Of a DNA stretch of 64,000 nucleotides, positions 34,017-42,108 are shown one piece after another (position 1 is the stretch's first letter; each line of letters opens with the position of its first letter). Position numbers and translations under genes: made by a program. The stretch comes from Microbulbifer sp. MKSA007. Lineage in GTDB: Bacteria > Pseudomonadota > Gammaproteobacteria > Pseudomonadales > Cellvibrionaceae. Location of the stretch: contig CP128433.1 of NCBI GenBank assembly GCA_032615215.1, forward strand, positions 3,617,501 to 3,681,500, read 5' to 3'. Below the pieces are notes generated by a model. It was not told the origin of the DNA. It made no database searches and was given only the letters and a program-made list of their open reading frames with translations.

Positions 34017-34385
34017 TTATAAATTATTTTTCCCCTCCAGCAGGGCCACCACGTCCTTTAGTTCTGCGATCACTTCGGGCAGTATTTGCTGTAGCTGTAC
34101 CACCTCTGCCCGCTCACTACCGGTTTCGATCTGCTGGCGGGCTCCACCAATGGTATAGCCCTCTTCGTACAGGAGCGCACGGATTTGGCGGATCATGATG
34201 ACATCTTGGTGCTGGTAGTAACGGCGGTTGCCGCGACGTTTGACGGGTTTCAGCTGGGGGAACTCCTGCTCCCAATAACGCAGGACATGGGGTTTAACGG
34301 CGCATAGTTCGCTCACTTCACCAATGGTGAAATATCGCTTACCGGGGATTGCAGGTAGCTGAGCGTTATTGCTCGGTTCCAGCAT
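34017..34385 (-). CDS. MerR-family transcriptional regulator
   Basis: 122 aa. The N-terminal winged-helix MerR domain is FTIGEVSELCAVKPHVLRYW followed by EQEFPQLKPVKRRGNRRYYQ, with the family's R-x-Y-x-x-x-D/H wing. There is a short C-terminal coiled coil (VVQLQQILPEVIAELKDVVALLE) for dimerisation. No effector domain or metal-binding Cys pair is present, so the signal is unknown. It starts 20 bases inside the end of ihfA (translational coupling). This ihfA-merR pair is conserved in many gammaproteobacteria. Confidence 0.93.
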   Translation of the reverse strand: MLEPSNNAQLPAIPGKRYFTIGEVSELCAVKPHVLRYWEQEFPQLKPVKRRGNRRYYQHQDVIMIRQIRALLYEEGYTIGGARQQIETGSERAEVVQLQQILPEVIAELKDVVALLEGKNNL

Positions 34386-34671
34386 GCTCTTCTACTCGCG
34401 TCTTGAGTTTTTGCCCAGGTTTGAAGGTAACTACTCTGCGGGCCGAGATGGGGATTTCCTCGCCGGTCTTGGGATTGCGACCGGGACGCTGGCTTTTATC
34501 GCGCAGGTCGAAATTGCCAAAGCCGGAGAGCTTGACCTGCTCGTTACTTTCCAACGCATTGCGGATCTCCTCGAAGAAATATTCGACGATCTCTTTCGCT
34601 TCGCGCTTGTTAAAGCCCAGCTCTTCGTACAGTTTCTCGGCGAGCCCGGCCTTGGTCAGTGCCTCTGTCAT
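34366..34671 (-). CDS. ihfA: Integration host factor alpha subunit
   Basis: 101 aa HU/IHF-fold protein: MTEALTKAGLAEKLYEELGF at the N-terminus and the DNA-intercalating arm GRNPKTGEEIPISARRVVTF with its Pro at the tip. It pairs with IhfB (50743-51051 in this window) to bend DNA by about 160 degrees in nucleoid organisation and recombination. IHF is also the typical bending partner in integron and phage reactions, though nothing here shows that role. It lies downstream of pheT in the usual pheST-ihfA order. Confidence 0.97.
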   Translation of the reverse strand: MTEALTKAGLAEKLYEELGFNKREAKEIVEYFFEEIRNALESNEQVKLSGFGNFDLRDKSQRPGRNPKTGEEIPISARRVVTFKPGQKLKTRVEEHAGTEQ

Positions 34672-34800
34672 TGGATCCTACCAATTGATTCAGAGGCGTC
34701 GACTCCAGATCGGAAGCGGCCCAAACCGCGGCGGCTTTCAACCCGGTAGCAGACGCTCTCGGGGTGCAATTCAGCCTGCACCCGAGAGCATCATGCTCTA

Positions 34801-37176
34801 CTAGCGCAGACTAGCGTTATATTTTTCTTCTAGTTTTCCGACCACCGCATCTACAGCGGCATTGATTTCGTCGTCATTAAGGGTGCGTGACGAATGCTGA
34901 AACGTCAACCCCAAAGCGACACTTTTTCTATTTAAATCAATACCTTTGCCTTGGTAGACATCAAATATCTTGAGGTCCGTCAAGGTTTCACCTGCAACTT
35001 CGACAGCAGTTTCCACCAGACTGGCGGCAGGAACCTCTGCATCAATCAACAGGGCCAGATCGCGGCGTACTTCCGGGAACTTGGACAGCGGACGGAAAGC
35101 GGGGGTTTTGCCCTCGCCGATCGCTTCCAGGCTCAGTTCAAATACGAACGCGGGCTTGGCCAGATCCAACTTCTTCTGCAACTGCGGGTGCAGGGCTCCA
35201 ATAACCCCTACTTCGCGGTCGCCGCACATAATCCTGGCGGTTTGACCGGGGTGCAGCGCGGGGTGTTGGCCAGCGACAAAGCGGAACTCATCGGCTACAC
35301 CGGTGCGAGCCAACAGGGCTTCTACATCGGCTTTCACGTCGAAGAAGTCCACGGCGTCTTTGCTGCCAGTCCAGTTTTCTGCGTAACGGTTGCCGTAGGC
35401 GAGACCGGCAATCATTTGCTCCTGGTGCAATTCGGCACCCGGTACAAAGCGCAGGCCGGTTTCAAACAGGCGCACGCGGTTTTGCTGGCGATTCAGGTTG
35501 TACTGCAACGCTTTGCACAGGCCCGGCAATAAGGTGGTGCGCATAACCGCCAGCTCAGCGCTGATCGGGTTTTGCAGGGCCACCGGATCGGCTTTCGGAT
35601 CAAACAGCGCGGCGCTGTCGCTATCGATAAAGCTGAAGGTAATCGCTTCGTAGTAGCCACGGCTCAGCAGGGTTTGCTCCAGGTTGTCCTGGGCAATAGT
35701 GCTCTCCGGGCGCGGGGCGATTTCCAGTTCGGCAGTAAAGCTTTCGCTGGGGATACGGTTGTAGCCGTATACACGGGCCAGCTCTTCCAGCAGGTCTGCT
35801 TCGATGGCGATATCGAAACGGAAGCTGGGGGCGAGGAAGGTCCAGCCTTCGTCGTTCTGGTCGATTTTTTCCAGGCCCAGACGGGTGAGAATATCGACGA
35901 TTTCGTCATCGGCCAGTTTGATGCCCAGGCCTAACTCTACTTTCGCACGGCGCAGGGTAATGTGGCGCTCGGCGGGCATAATCTCAGTCAGCTCACGCAC
36001 GTGTACCGGGCCGGGTTCACCGCCGACAATATCCAGCAGCAACTGGGTAGCGCGCTCCACCGCTTTCTCTTGCAGGTGGTAGTCCACGCCGCGCTCGAAG
36101 CGGTGGGAGGAGTCGGTGTGCAGGCCGTAAGAGCGAGCCTTGCCGGCAATGGCCAGCGGGCTAAAGAAGGCGCTCTCCAGGAAGATATGCTGGGTGCCCG
36201 CTGTCACGGAGGAATCCAGGCCACCCATAATACCGGCCATCGCCAGAGGTTTTTCCTCATCGGCAATTACCAGGGTGCCCTCTTTCAGTTTGACTTCCTG
36301 GCCGTCCAGCAGGGTCAGCTCTTCACCGGCTTCTGCCATACGCACTTTGATGCCGCCGGAGAGTTTCTCCAGGTCGAAGGCGTGCATGGGCTGGCCCAGT
36401 TCCAGCAAAACATAGTTGGTAACATCTACTACCGGGTCGATACTGCGCAGGCCACTGCGACGCAGGCGCTCTTGCATCCACAGAGGTGTTACCGCTTTGA
36501 TATCGATATTGCGAATAACACGACCTACGTAGCGCGGGCAGGCGGCTTCGGCCAGCAGGGATACGGGCATGCTCTCGTCGATCTGCTGGGGTACCGGAGC
36601 AACTTCCGGGCCCTGAACGGCGCAGCGATTCAGTACACCCACTTCGCGAGCGATACCGGCAACACCGAGGCAGTCGGAACGGTTCGGGGTGAGATCCACT
36701 TCGATGGTCTCGTCGTCCAGCTGCAAGTATTCGCGCAGATCGGTACCGGTGGGTGCGTCTTCTGGCAGCTCCCAGATACCGTCATTGTCTTCGCCCAGTT
36801 CCAGTTCGGTCTGTGCGCAGAGCATACCGAAGCTCTCTACACCACGGAGCTTGGCTTTCTTGATTTTAAAATCGCCCGGCAGCTTGGCGCCTACCAGGGC
36901 AAAAGGAATTTTGATTCCGGTGCGCGCATTGGGAGCACCGCATACAACCTGCATTTCACCGTCGGGGTGGCCAGCGACTTTGCACACGCGCAGCTTGTCC
37001 GCATCCGGGTGCTGTTCACAGGCAACAATCTCACCGACAACCACTCCGGAGAAATCGCCCGCAACTTTTTCTATACCGTCCACTTCCAGGCCGGCCATGG
37101 TGATTTGATCGGCCAGTTCCTGCGTGGTGAGTTCCGGGTTTACCCATTCCCGCAACCAGGAGTTGCTGATTTTCAT
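34801..37176 (-). CDS. pheT: Phenylalanine--tRNA ligase beta subunit
   Basis: 791 aa from MKISNSWLREWV (37176); the longer frame to 37257 would add 27 residues not found in the family. It has an N-terminal B1/EMAP-like tRNA-binding domain (VVVGEIVACEQHPDADKLRV), the B3/B4 editing domain, B5 and the inactive synthetase-like core, and a C-terminal ferredoxin-like anticodon-binding domain (FPEVRRDLALLIDAEVPAAS). It forms the (alpha-beta)2 enzyme with PheS, charging tRNA-Phe and hydrolysing Tyr-tRNA-Phe. It lies 129 bases downstream of pheS on the same strand. Confidence 0.97.
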   Translation of the reverse strand: MKISNSWLREWVNPELTTQELADQITMAGLEVDGIEKVAGDFSGVVVGEIVACEQHPDADKLRVCKVAGHPDGEMQVVCGAPNARTGIKIPFALVGAKLPGDFKIKKAKLRGVESFGMLCAQTELELGEDNDGIWELPEDAPTGTDLREYLQLDDETIEVDLTPNRSDCLGVAGIAREVGVLNRCAVQGPEVAPVPQQIDESMPVSLLAEAACPRYVGRVIRNIDIKAVTPLWMQERLRRSGLRSIDPVVDVTNYVLLELGQPMHAFDLEKLSGGIKVRMAEAGEELTLLDGQEVKLKEGTLVIADEEKPLAMAGIMGGLDSSVTAGTQHIFLESAFFSPLAIAGKARSYGLHTDSSHRFERGVDYHLQEKAVERATQLLLDIVGGEPGPVHVRELTEIMPAERHITLRRAKVELGLGIKLADDEIVDILTRLGLEKIDQNDEGWTFLAPSFRFDIAIEADLLEELARVYGYNRIPSESFTAELEIAPRPESTIAQDNLEQTLLSRGYYEAITFSFIDSDSAALFDPKADPVALQNPISAELAVMRTTLLPGLCKALQYNLNRQQNRVRLFETGLRFVPGAELHQEQMIAGLAYGNRYAENWTGSKDAVDFFDVKADVEALLARTGVADEFRFVAGQHPALHPGQTARIMCGDREVGVIGALHPQLQKKLDLAKPAFVFELSLEAIGEGKTPAFRPLSKFPEVRRDLALLIDAEVPAASLVETAVEVAGETLTDLKIFDVYQGKGIDLNRKSVALGLTFQHSSRTLNDDEINAAVDAVVGKLEEKYNASLR

Positions 37177-37305
37177 AGTTGATCTCTTTCTGTATTCCGT
37201 CAGCGCAACTTGGTGCGCATTTCGCCTGGGGCTATTTCGCCTCCCAGGCCTCCACAATTCGACTGCTGTTGCGAAGGGCCATTGCCATTCGCGCTGTCAC
37301 TTGGC

Positions 37306-38319
37306 TTAGAACTGTTTCAAGAAGCGCAGATCGTTATCGAAGAACAAGCGCAGGTCGTTGACGCCGTAGCGCAGCATGGCGAGGCGCTCGATACCGATAC
37401 CGAATGCAAAGCCGGAGTATTTTTCGCTGTCGATATCGCAGGCGGCGAAGACGTTCGGGTGCACCATGCCGCAGCCGAGAATTTCCAGCCAGCCGGTGCC
37501 GGAACATACGCGGCAGCCTTCACCGGAACAGGCGGTACACTGGATGTCCGCTTCTGCGGAAGGCTCGGTGAACGGGAAGTAAGACGGACGGAAACGCACC
37601 GGTACTTCCGCTTCGAAGAAGGCGCGCAGGAACTGGTCGATGGTGCCTTTCAGGTGGGCGAAGCTGATGTTCTCGCCGATTACCAGGCCTTCTACCTGGT
37701 GGAACATGGGCGAGTGGGTGACATCGGAGTCGCAGCGGTATACGCGGCCCGGGCAGATAATGCGCAGCGGTGGAGATTTTTTCTCCATGGTGCGGATCTG
37801 CACTGAGGAGGTGTGGGTTCTCAGTACGGTGGTGGGGTCCACGTAGAAGGTGTCGTGCATCGCGCGCGCGGGGTGGTGCGCGGGAATATTCAACGCTTCG
37901 AAGTTGTAGTAGTCCTGTTCGACTTCCGGGCCGTTCTCAACAGAGAAGCCAATGCTCGCAAAGAATTCTTCCACGCGCTTTAAGGTGCGCGTAATGGGGT
38001 GGGCATTGCCCTGCTCTTCACCGCGCCCCGGCAGAGTGACATCAATGGTCTCTTCGGCCAACTTCGCGTTGATGGCGGCCTGCTCCAGCATATTGCGGCG
38101 CGCGTTAATTTTTTCCTGAACCTGCTGCTTGGCTTCGTTGATCTTGGCACCCGCCGCCGGACGCTCCTCAGCCGACAGCTTGCCCAGGCCTTTCAGCAGC
38201 GCCGTCAGCTGGCCCTTTTTGCCCAGGTAATCAACACGCACCTGATCCAGTGCGGCGAGGCCATCGGCCTTCTCCACCAGCTCCATAGCCTGCTCGGTGA
38301 GGGACTGCAAATCTTGCAT
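37306..38319 (-). CDS. pheS: Phenylalanine--tRNA ligase alpha subunit
   Basis: 337 aa from MQDLQSLTEQ (38319). The N-terminal coiled coil binds tRNA. The class II catalytic core has motif 2 (TMEKKSPPLRIICPGRVYRC) and motif 3 (GFAFGIGIERLAMLRYG). The insertion CTACSGEGCRVCSGTGW has four Cys and could bind zinc, as seen in some gammaproteobacterial PheS. It is transcribed after rplT; a strong terminator and a hairpin lie in the spacer. Confidence 0.97.
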   Translation of the reverse strand: MQDLQSLTEQAMELVEKADGLAALDQVRVDYLGKKGQLTALLKGLGKLSAEERPAAGAKINEAKQQVQEKINARRNMLEQAAINAKLAEETIDVTLPGRGEEQGNAHPITRTLKRVEEFFASIGFSVENGPEVEQDYYNFEALNIPAHHPARAMHDTFYVDPTTVLRTHTSSVQIRTMEKKSPPLRIICPGRVYRCDSDVTHSPMFHQVEGLVIGENISFAHLKGTIDQFLRAFFEAEVPVRFRPSYFPFTEPSAEADIQCTACSGEGCRVCSGTGWLEILGCGMVHPNVFAACDIDSEKYSGFAFGIGIERLAMLRYGVNDLRLFFDNDLRFLKQF

Positions 38320-38372
38320 CGAACTGTTCCCGTTTGAATCCAACTTCGATTAATTTTTTCTGCTTTGTTCGG

Positions 38373-38393
38373 CCGGTACTTTCTGTACCGGAG
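38373..38393 (-). promoter_or_regulatory. Hairpin in the pheS leader
   Basis: CCGGTACTTTCTGTACCGG forms a 7-bp perfect stem (loop TTTCT, plus strand) about 55 bases upstream of pheS. No T-run follows on the minus strand, so it is not a terminator by itself. Confidence 0.45.
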
Positions 38394-38441
38394 GGAATTT
38401 CCCCAGGCACCGCCACCGGTAAAAAATAGCGGAAACTCCAT

Positions 38442-38481
38442 AAAAAAATAGGGAAGGGCCACTACAGCCCTTCCCTATTTT
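38442..38481 (-). terminator. Terminator between rplT and pheS
   Basis: Stem AATAGGGAAGGGC / GCCCTTCCCTATT (38448-38460 with 38467-38479), with the minus-strand T7 given by the A7 at 38442-38448. It sits 30 bases after the rplT stop, so pheS expression depends on readthrough, attenuation or a downstream promoter. Confidence 0.85.
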
Positions 38482-38512
38482 GAGTATTCAGTTTTACAAC
38501 TGAAGTGACAGC

Positions 38513-38872
38513 TTACGCTGCCAGGGCTGCCTTAGCTTTTTCAACTACGGCAGCAAAAGCGACTTTATCGTAAACAGCCAGATCAGCCAGTACACGGCGA
38601 TCCAGTGCGATGTCCGCTTTTTTCAGACCTGCGATCAGGCGGCTGTAGCTCAGGCCTTCAGCACGGGACTGGGCGTTAATACGAGTAATCCACAGAGCGC
38701 GGAAGTTACGCTTTTTAACGCGACGGTCACGGTATGCGTACTGACCAGCTTTAATTACTGCCTGCTTGGCAACGCGGAATACGCGTGAACGCGCACCGTA
38801 GTAACCTTTAGCCTGCTTCAGAATCTTCTTGTGACGACGACGCGCCTCTACACCACGTTTTACACGGGCCAT
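38513..38872 (-). CDS. rplT: Large ribosomal subunit protein bL20
   Basis: 119 aa, full length: MARVKRGVEARRRHKKILKQ, the basic N-terminal extension that penetrates 23S rRNA, followed by the globular domain (YGARSRVFRVAKQAVIKAGQ). In E. coli L20 also represses its own operon by binding the rpmI leader; the same gene order here makes that plausible. It lies 36 bases after rpmI. Confidence 0.98.
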   Translation of the reverse strand: MARVKRGVEARRRHKKILKQAKGYYGARSRVFRVAKQAVIKAGQYAYRDRRVKKRNFRALWITRINAQSRAEGLSYSRLIAGLKKADIALDRRVLADLAVYDKVAFAAVVEKAKAALAA

Positions 38873-38908
38873 ACTTCTATCCTCTTAAACCTTTGCGATT
38901 TGGACCAA

Positions 38909-39103
38909 TTACTTGGCGCGCAGCATACGATCGACCAGTCCAGCATCAGACTTGTTCATAGTCTGGGTGCCACGCAGCTGACGCTTACGCTTGGTGGTCA
39001 TCTTGGTGAGGATGTGGCTCTTGTTAGCGTGCTTGTGCTTGTAGCCCGCAGCCGTCTTCTTGAAGCGCTTGGCAGCGCCACTGTGAGTCTTTGCTTTCGG
39101 CAT
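38909..39103 (-). CDS. rpmI: Large ribosomal subunit protein bL35
   Basis: 64 aa from MPKAKTHSGAAKRFKKTAAG (39103). A TTG four codons upstream would add MEYK, which the family lacks. Highly basic, typical bL35 with HKHANKSHILTKMTTKRKRQ. Second of the infC-rpmI-rplT trio. Confidence 0.98.
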   Translation of the reverse strand: MPKAKTHSGAAKRFKKTAAGYKHKHANKSHILTKMTTKRKRQLRGTQTMNKSDAGLVDRMLRAK

Positions 39104-39249
39104 TTTGTACTCCAAAGTTAATATTCGCCTGTAAAACAGGCACCTTTAGTAACTGCCGACAACCGAAGTTACCGGCACTGCGAGAGTGGGGAGGCAGCCG
39201 TCGCCCAACCACTTCTCAAAGGAGATCCCGGGAATGACTTCCCCAAACC

Positions 39250-39789
39250 TCACTTTTTCTTTTTGAGCGGAGCAATCACCATCAGCATTTGACGACCTTC
39301 CATTTTCGGTCGCTGCTCTACGGTGCCCAGCTCTTCAAGGTCCTTTTCGATGCGCTGCATCATTTCCATGCCCAGCTCTTGGTGAGCCATTTCGCGGCCA
39401 CGGAAACGCAGGGATACTTTGGCCTTGTCACCCGCTTCCAGGAAGCGGGCCAGGTTGCGCAGCTTGATCTGGTAGTCACCGACATCGGTGCCCGGGCGGA
39501 ATTTCATTTCCTTGATCTGCTGCTGCTTCTGCTTCTTCTTGGCGGCATTCTTAGCTTTTTTAGCTTCGAATACGTGCTTACCGTAGTCCATGATCTTACA
39601 GACTATCGGCGTGGAGTCCGAGGCAATTTCAACGAGATCCAAGCTAGCTTTCTGTGCAGCTTCCAGCGCTTCATCCAGGGAGACAATGCCTACCTGTTCG
39701 CCATCAGCGCCTATCAGGCGGAGTTCTGACGCTTCAATCTGATCGTTTATGCGGGCCTTTTTGGACCGTCCCTTAGTGTCTCGTTTAAT
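39250..39789 (-). CDS. infC: Translation initiation factor IF-3
   Basis: 179 aa when begun at the rare AUU codon complementary to 39787-39789 (ATT AAA CGA GAC ACT), matching the well-known AUU start of infC in Escherichia coli, which allows IF-3 to repress its own translation. From that start the N-terminal domain reads KKARINDQIEASELRLIGAD, and the C-terminal domain ends VMIAPLKKKK-like. An ATG/TTG-only search truncates the N-terminus by 49 residues. It lies 27 bases downstream of thrS. Confidence 0.95.
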   Translation of the reverse strand: MKRDTKGRSKKARINDQIEASELRLIGADGEQVGIVSLDEALEAAQKASLDLVEIASDSTPIVCKIMDYGKHVFEAKKAKNAAKKKQKQQQIKEMKFRPGTDVGDYQIKLRNLARFLEAGDKAKVSLRFRGREMAHQELGMEMMQRIEKDLEELGTVEQRPKMEGRQMLMVIAPLKKKK

Positions 39790-39816
39790 AGCTATGGTCT
39801 CCCAGTTGCCAAGTTG

Positions 39817-41745
39817 TTATGCATTATCTTCTGTCAAACGACCGCGACGATTCACGTCTTGCTCGAGGATCTCGAGGAATGACTCATACGTCATTGTACC
39901 AAGATCTTCACCGCTACGGGTACGTACTGCCACGGTCTGACTTTCTACTTCCTTATCGCCAATTACCAATAGATAAGGAACACGCTGAAGCGTGTGCTCG
40001 CGGATTTTAAAGCCGATCTTCTCGTTTCTCAAGTCAGCTGTGGCGCGGTATTGCAGCTCACCCAGACGGTCTTGCAAATTGCGACAATATTCGGCCTGGC
40101 GATCGGTGATATTCATGATCGCCACCTGCTGCGGCGCGAGCCAGGTGGGGAACGCGCCTTCGTAGTGCTCGATCAGGATTCCGATAAAGCGCTCGAAGGA
40201 ACCCAGGGCTGCGCGGTGCAGCATTACCGGGGACTGGCGCGAGCCATCTTCCGCTACAAACTGGGCATCCAGGCGGCCCGGCATGGAGAAGTCCACCTGA
40301 ATAGTACCGCACTGCCATACGCGGCCGAGACAGTCTTTCAGAGAGAATTCGATCTTCGGTCCGTAGAAGGCGCCTTCACCCGACAGCTCTTCCCACGGCA
40401 GGCCAGCGGCATCCAGTGCGTCGGCCAGGGCTTTCTCAGCCTTATCCCAGCTCTCATCGGAACCTACGCGCTTCTCCGGGCGAGTGGAGAGACGGTAGAT
40501 AACATCCTGGAAACCGAAATCCTTATAAACGGAGTGCAGCAGATCCATAAAGTCAGAAACTTCTGACTGGATTTGATCTTCGCTACAGAATATATGGCCA
40601 TCATCCTGCACAAAGCCGCGCACACGCATCAGGCCGTGCAGGGAACCGGAGGGCTCGCTGCGGTGACAGGAGCCAAACTCCGCCAGACGCAACGGCAGGT
40701 CGCGGTAGCTGCGCAGGCCCTGGTTGAATACCTGTACGTGACAAGGGCAGTTCATCGGCTTAATGGCGAACTGACGCTCTTCACTGGTCAGAGTGAACAT
40801 GTCATCGCCGAACTTATCGGCATGACCGGACTTACGCCACAGACTGAAATCTACCAGCTGCGGAGTCTTGATTTCTTTGTAGCCGAATTCGCGCTGGCGG
40901 CGACGCATGTACTGCTCGATAGTGCTGTAAATGGTCCAGCCGTTCGGGTGCCAGAACACCATGCCGGGGGCCTCTTCCTGGATATGGAAAAGGTCAAATT
41001 TCTTCGCCAGCTTGCGGTGATCGCGCTTTTCTGCCTCTTCGATACGACGCAGGTAAGCTTTCAATTCTTTTTTGTTGGCCCAGGCAGTGCCGTAAACACG
41101 GGTCAACATTTCATTGTTGGAATCGCCACGCCAGTAGGCACCCGCCACTTTGGTCAGTTTGAACGCTTTCAACCTGCCAGTGGAAGGTACGTGGGGACCG
41201 CGACACAAGTCTTCAAAGTCGCCCTGGCGGTAGAGAGAAATATCTTCATCACTGGGGATGCTGTCGATAATCTCAGCCTTGTACTCTTCGCCCATTTCGC
41301 GGAAATATTTCACCGCTTCTTTGCGCGGCATCAGGCGGCGACTGACAGTAATGTCTTCTTTGGCCAGCACTTCCATACGCTCTTCGATCTTCTCGAGATC
41401 TTCCGGCGTAAACTGGCGCTCGTAGGCGAAATCGTAATAGAAGCCATTTTCTATAACCGGGCCAATGGTGACCTGGGCTGTCGGGTACAGCTGTTTAACT
41501 GCTTGTGCCAGCAAGTGCGCTGTGGAGTGACGGATCACTTCCAGGCCTTCGGGCTGACGATCAGTAATAATTGCCAGATTTACGTCGGTATCAATAACGT
41601 AACTGGTATCGACTTCCTTGCCGTCTACAACGCCAGCAAGTGCGGCTTTTGCCAAACCAGGGCCGATATCAGCGGCTACATCGTGTACGGAAACCGGAGC
41701 AGAAAATTCTCGACGGGAACCATCGGGGAGAGTAACAACGGGCAT
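39817..41745 (-). CDS. thrS: Threonine--tRNA ligase
   Basis: 642 aa, the family length. The N-terminal TGS domain (MPVVTLPDGSRREFSAPVSV) is followed by the editing domain with HSTAHLLAQAVKQLYP (zinc-like His motif) and YRQGDFEDLCRGPHVPSTG. The class II core has the zinc-binding Cys in KPMNCPCHVQVF and motif 3 near SPVMLHRAALGSFERFIGIL. The C-terminal anticodon-binding domain is present. It charges tRNA-Thr and heads the thrS-infC-rpmI-rplT group. A tRNA-Val gene lies directly upstream on the same strand. Confidence 0.98.
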   Translation of the reverse strand: MPVVTLPDGSRREFSAPVSVHDVAADIGPGLAKAALAGVVDGKEVDTSYVIDTDVNLAIITDRQPEGLEVIRHSTAHLLAQAVKQLYPTAQVTIGPVIENGFYYDFAYERQFTPEDLEKIEERMEVLAKEDITVSRRLMPRKEAVKYFREMGEEYKAEIIDSIPSDEDISLYRQGDFEDLCRGPHVPSTGRLKAFKLTKVAGAYWRGDSNNEMLTRVYGTAWANKKELKAYLRRIEEAEKRDHRKLAKKFDLFHIQEEAPGMVFWHPNGWTIYSTIEQYMRRRQREFGYKEIKTPQLVDFSLWRKSGHADKFGDDMFTLTSEERQFAIKPMNCPCHVQVFNQGLRSYRDLPLRLAEFGSCHRSEPSGSLHGLMRVRGFVQDDGHIFCSEDQIQSEVSDFMDLLHSVYKDFGFQDVIYRLSTRPEKRVGSDESWDKAEKALADALDAAGLPWEELSGEGAFYGPKIEFSLKDCLGRVWQCGTIQVDFSMPGRLDAQFVAEDGSRQSPVMLHRAALGSFERFIGILIEHYEGAFPTWLAPQQVAIMNITDRQAEYCRNLQDRLGELQYRATADLRNEKIGFKIREHTLQRVPYLLVIGDKEVESQTVAVRTRSGEDLGTMTYESFLEILEQDVNRRGRLTEDNA

Positions 41746-41798
41746 TGTTTATCCTTTGTTCTCAGTGGCGATCCCTACCAAAGACCGCATGAAACTAT

Positions 41799-41816
41799 CC
41801 ATGAATTTATTCATGG
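41799..41816 (-). promoter_or_regulatory. Perfect hairpin in the thrS leader
   Basis: CCATGAATTTATTCATGG (7-bp stem, TTTA loop on the plus strand) lies about 55 bases upstream of the thrS start, between tRNA-Val and thrS. E. coli thrS is autoregulated through tRNA-like leader stems; this may be a comparable operator or an RNase processing site. Confidence 0.4.
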
Positions 41817-41855
41817 AACTCTTGATCGGGATGGGCAATCCATCCTTTTGAAAGG

Positions 41856-41932
<77 letters not shown>

Positions 41933-42108
41933 AAAGCTCTACAGCGGGGGAACCCTGTGCTGTGAAGAGCGCGAACTTTAGCACCGCTTTTCAGTGTTTT
42001 CAACAACTTACTGAACTTTTGTGTGAAATTTTTTAAGAGCGACCAAGCACCAACAAGGCAGTGCGGGACTATCAAAATGTAGATCCAAGTCCCGCCCTTC
42101 AGCAAGGA

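Noticed and set aside
35962..37182. A 406-codon plus-strand open frame
   Set aside because: It lies antisense to pheT, which is a clear full-length gene; long antisense frames are expected in GC-rich coding DNA and the product has no family features.
39250..39642. 130-aa form of IF-3 starting at an internal codon
   Set aside because: The N-terminal domain continues upstream in frame to an AUU start; the short form would lack it.
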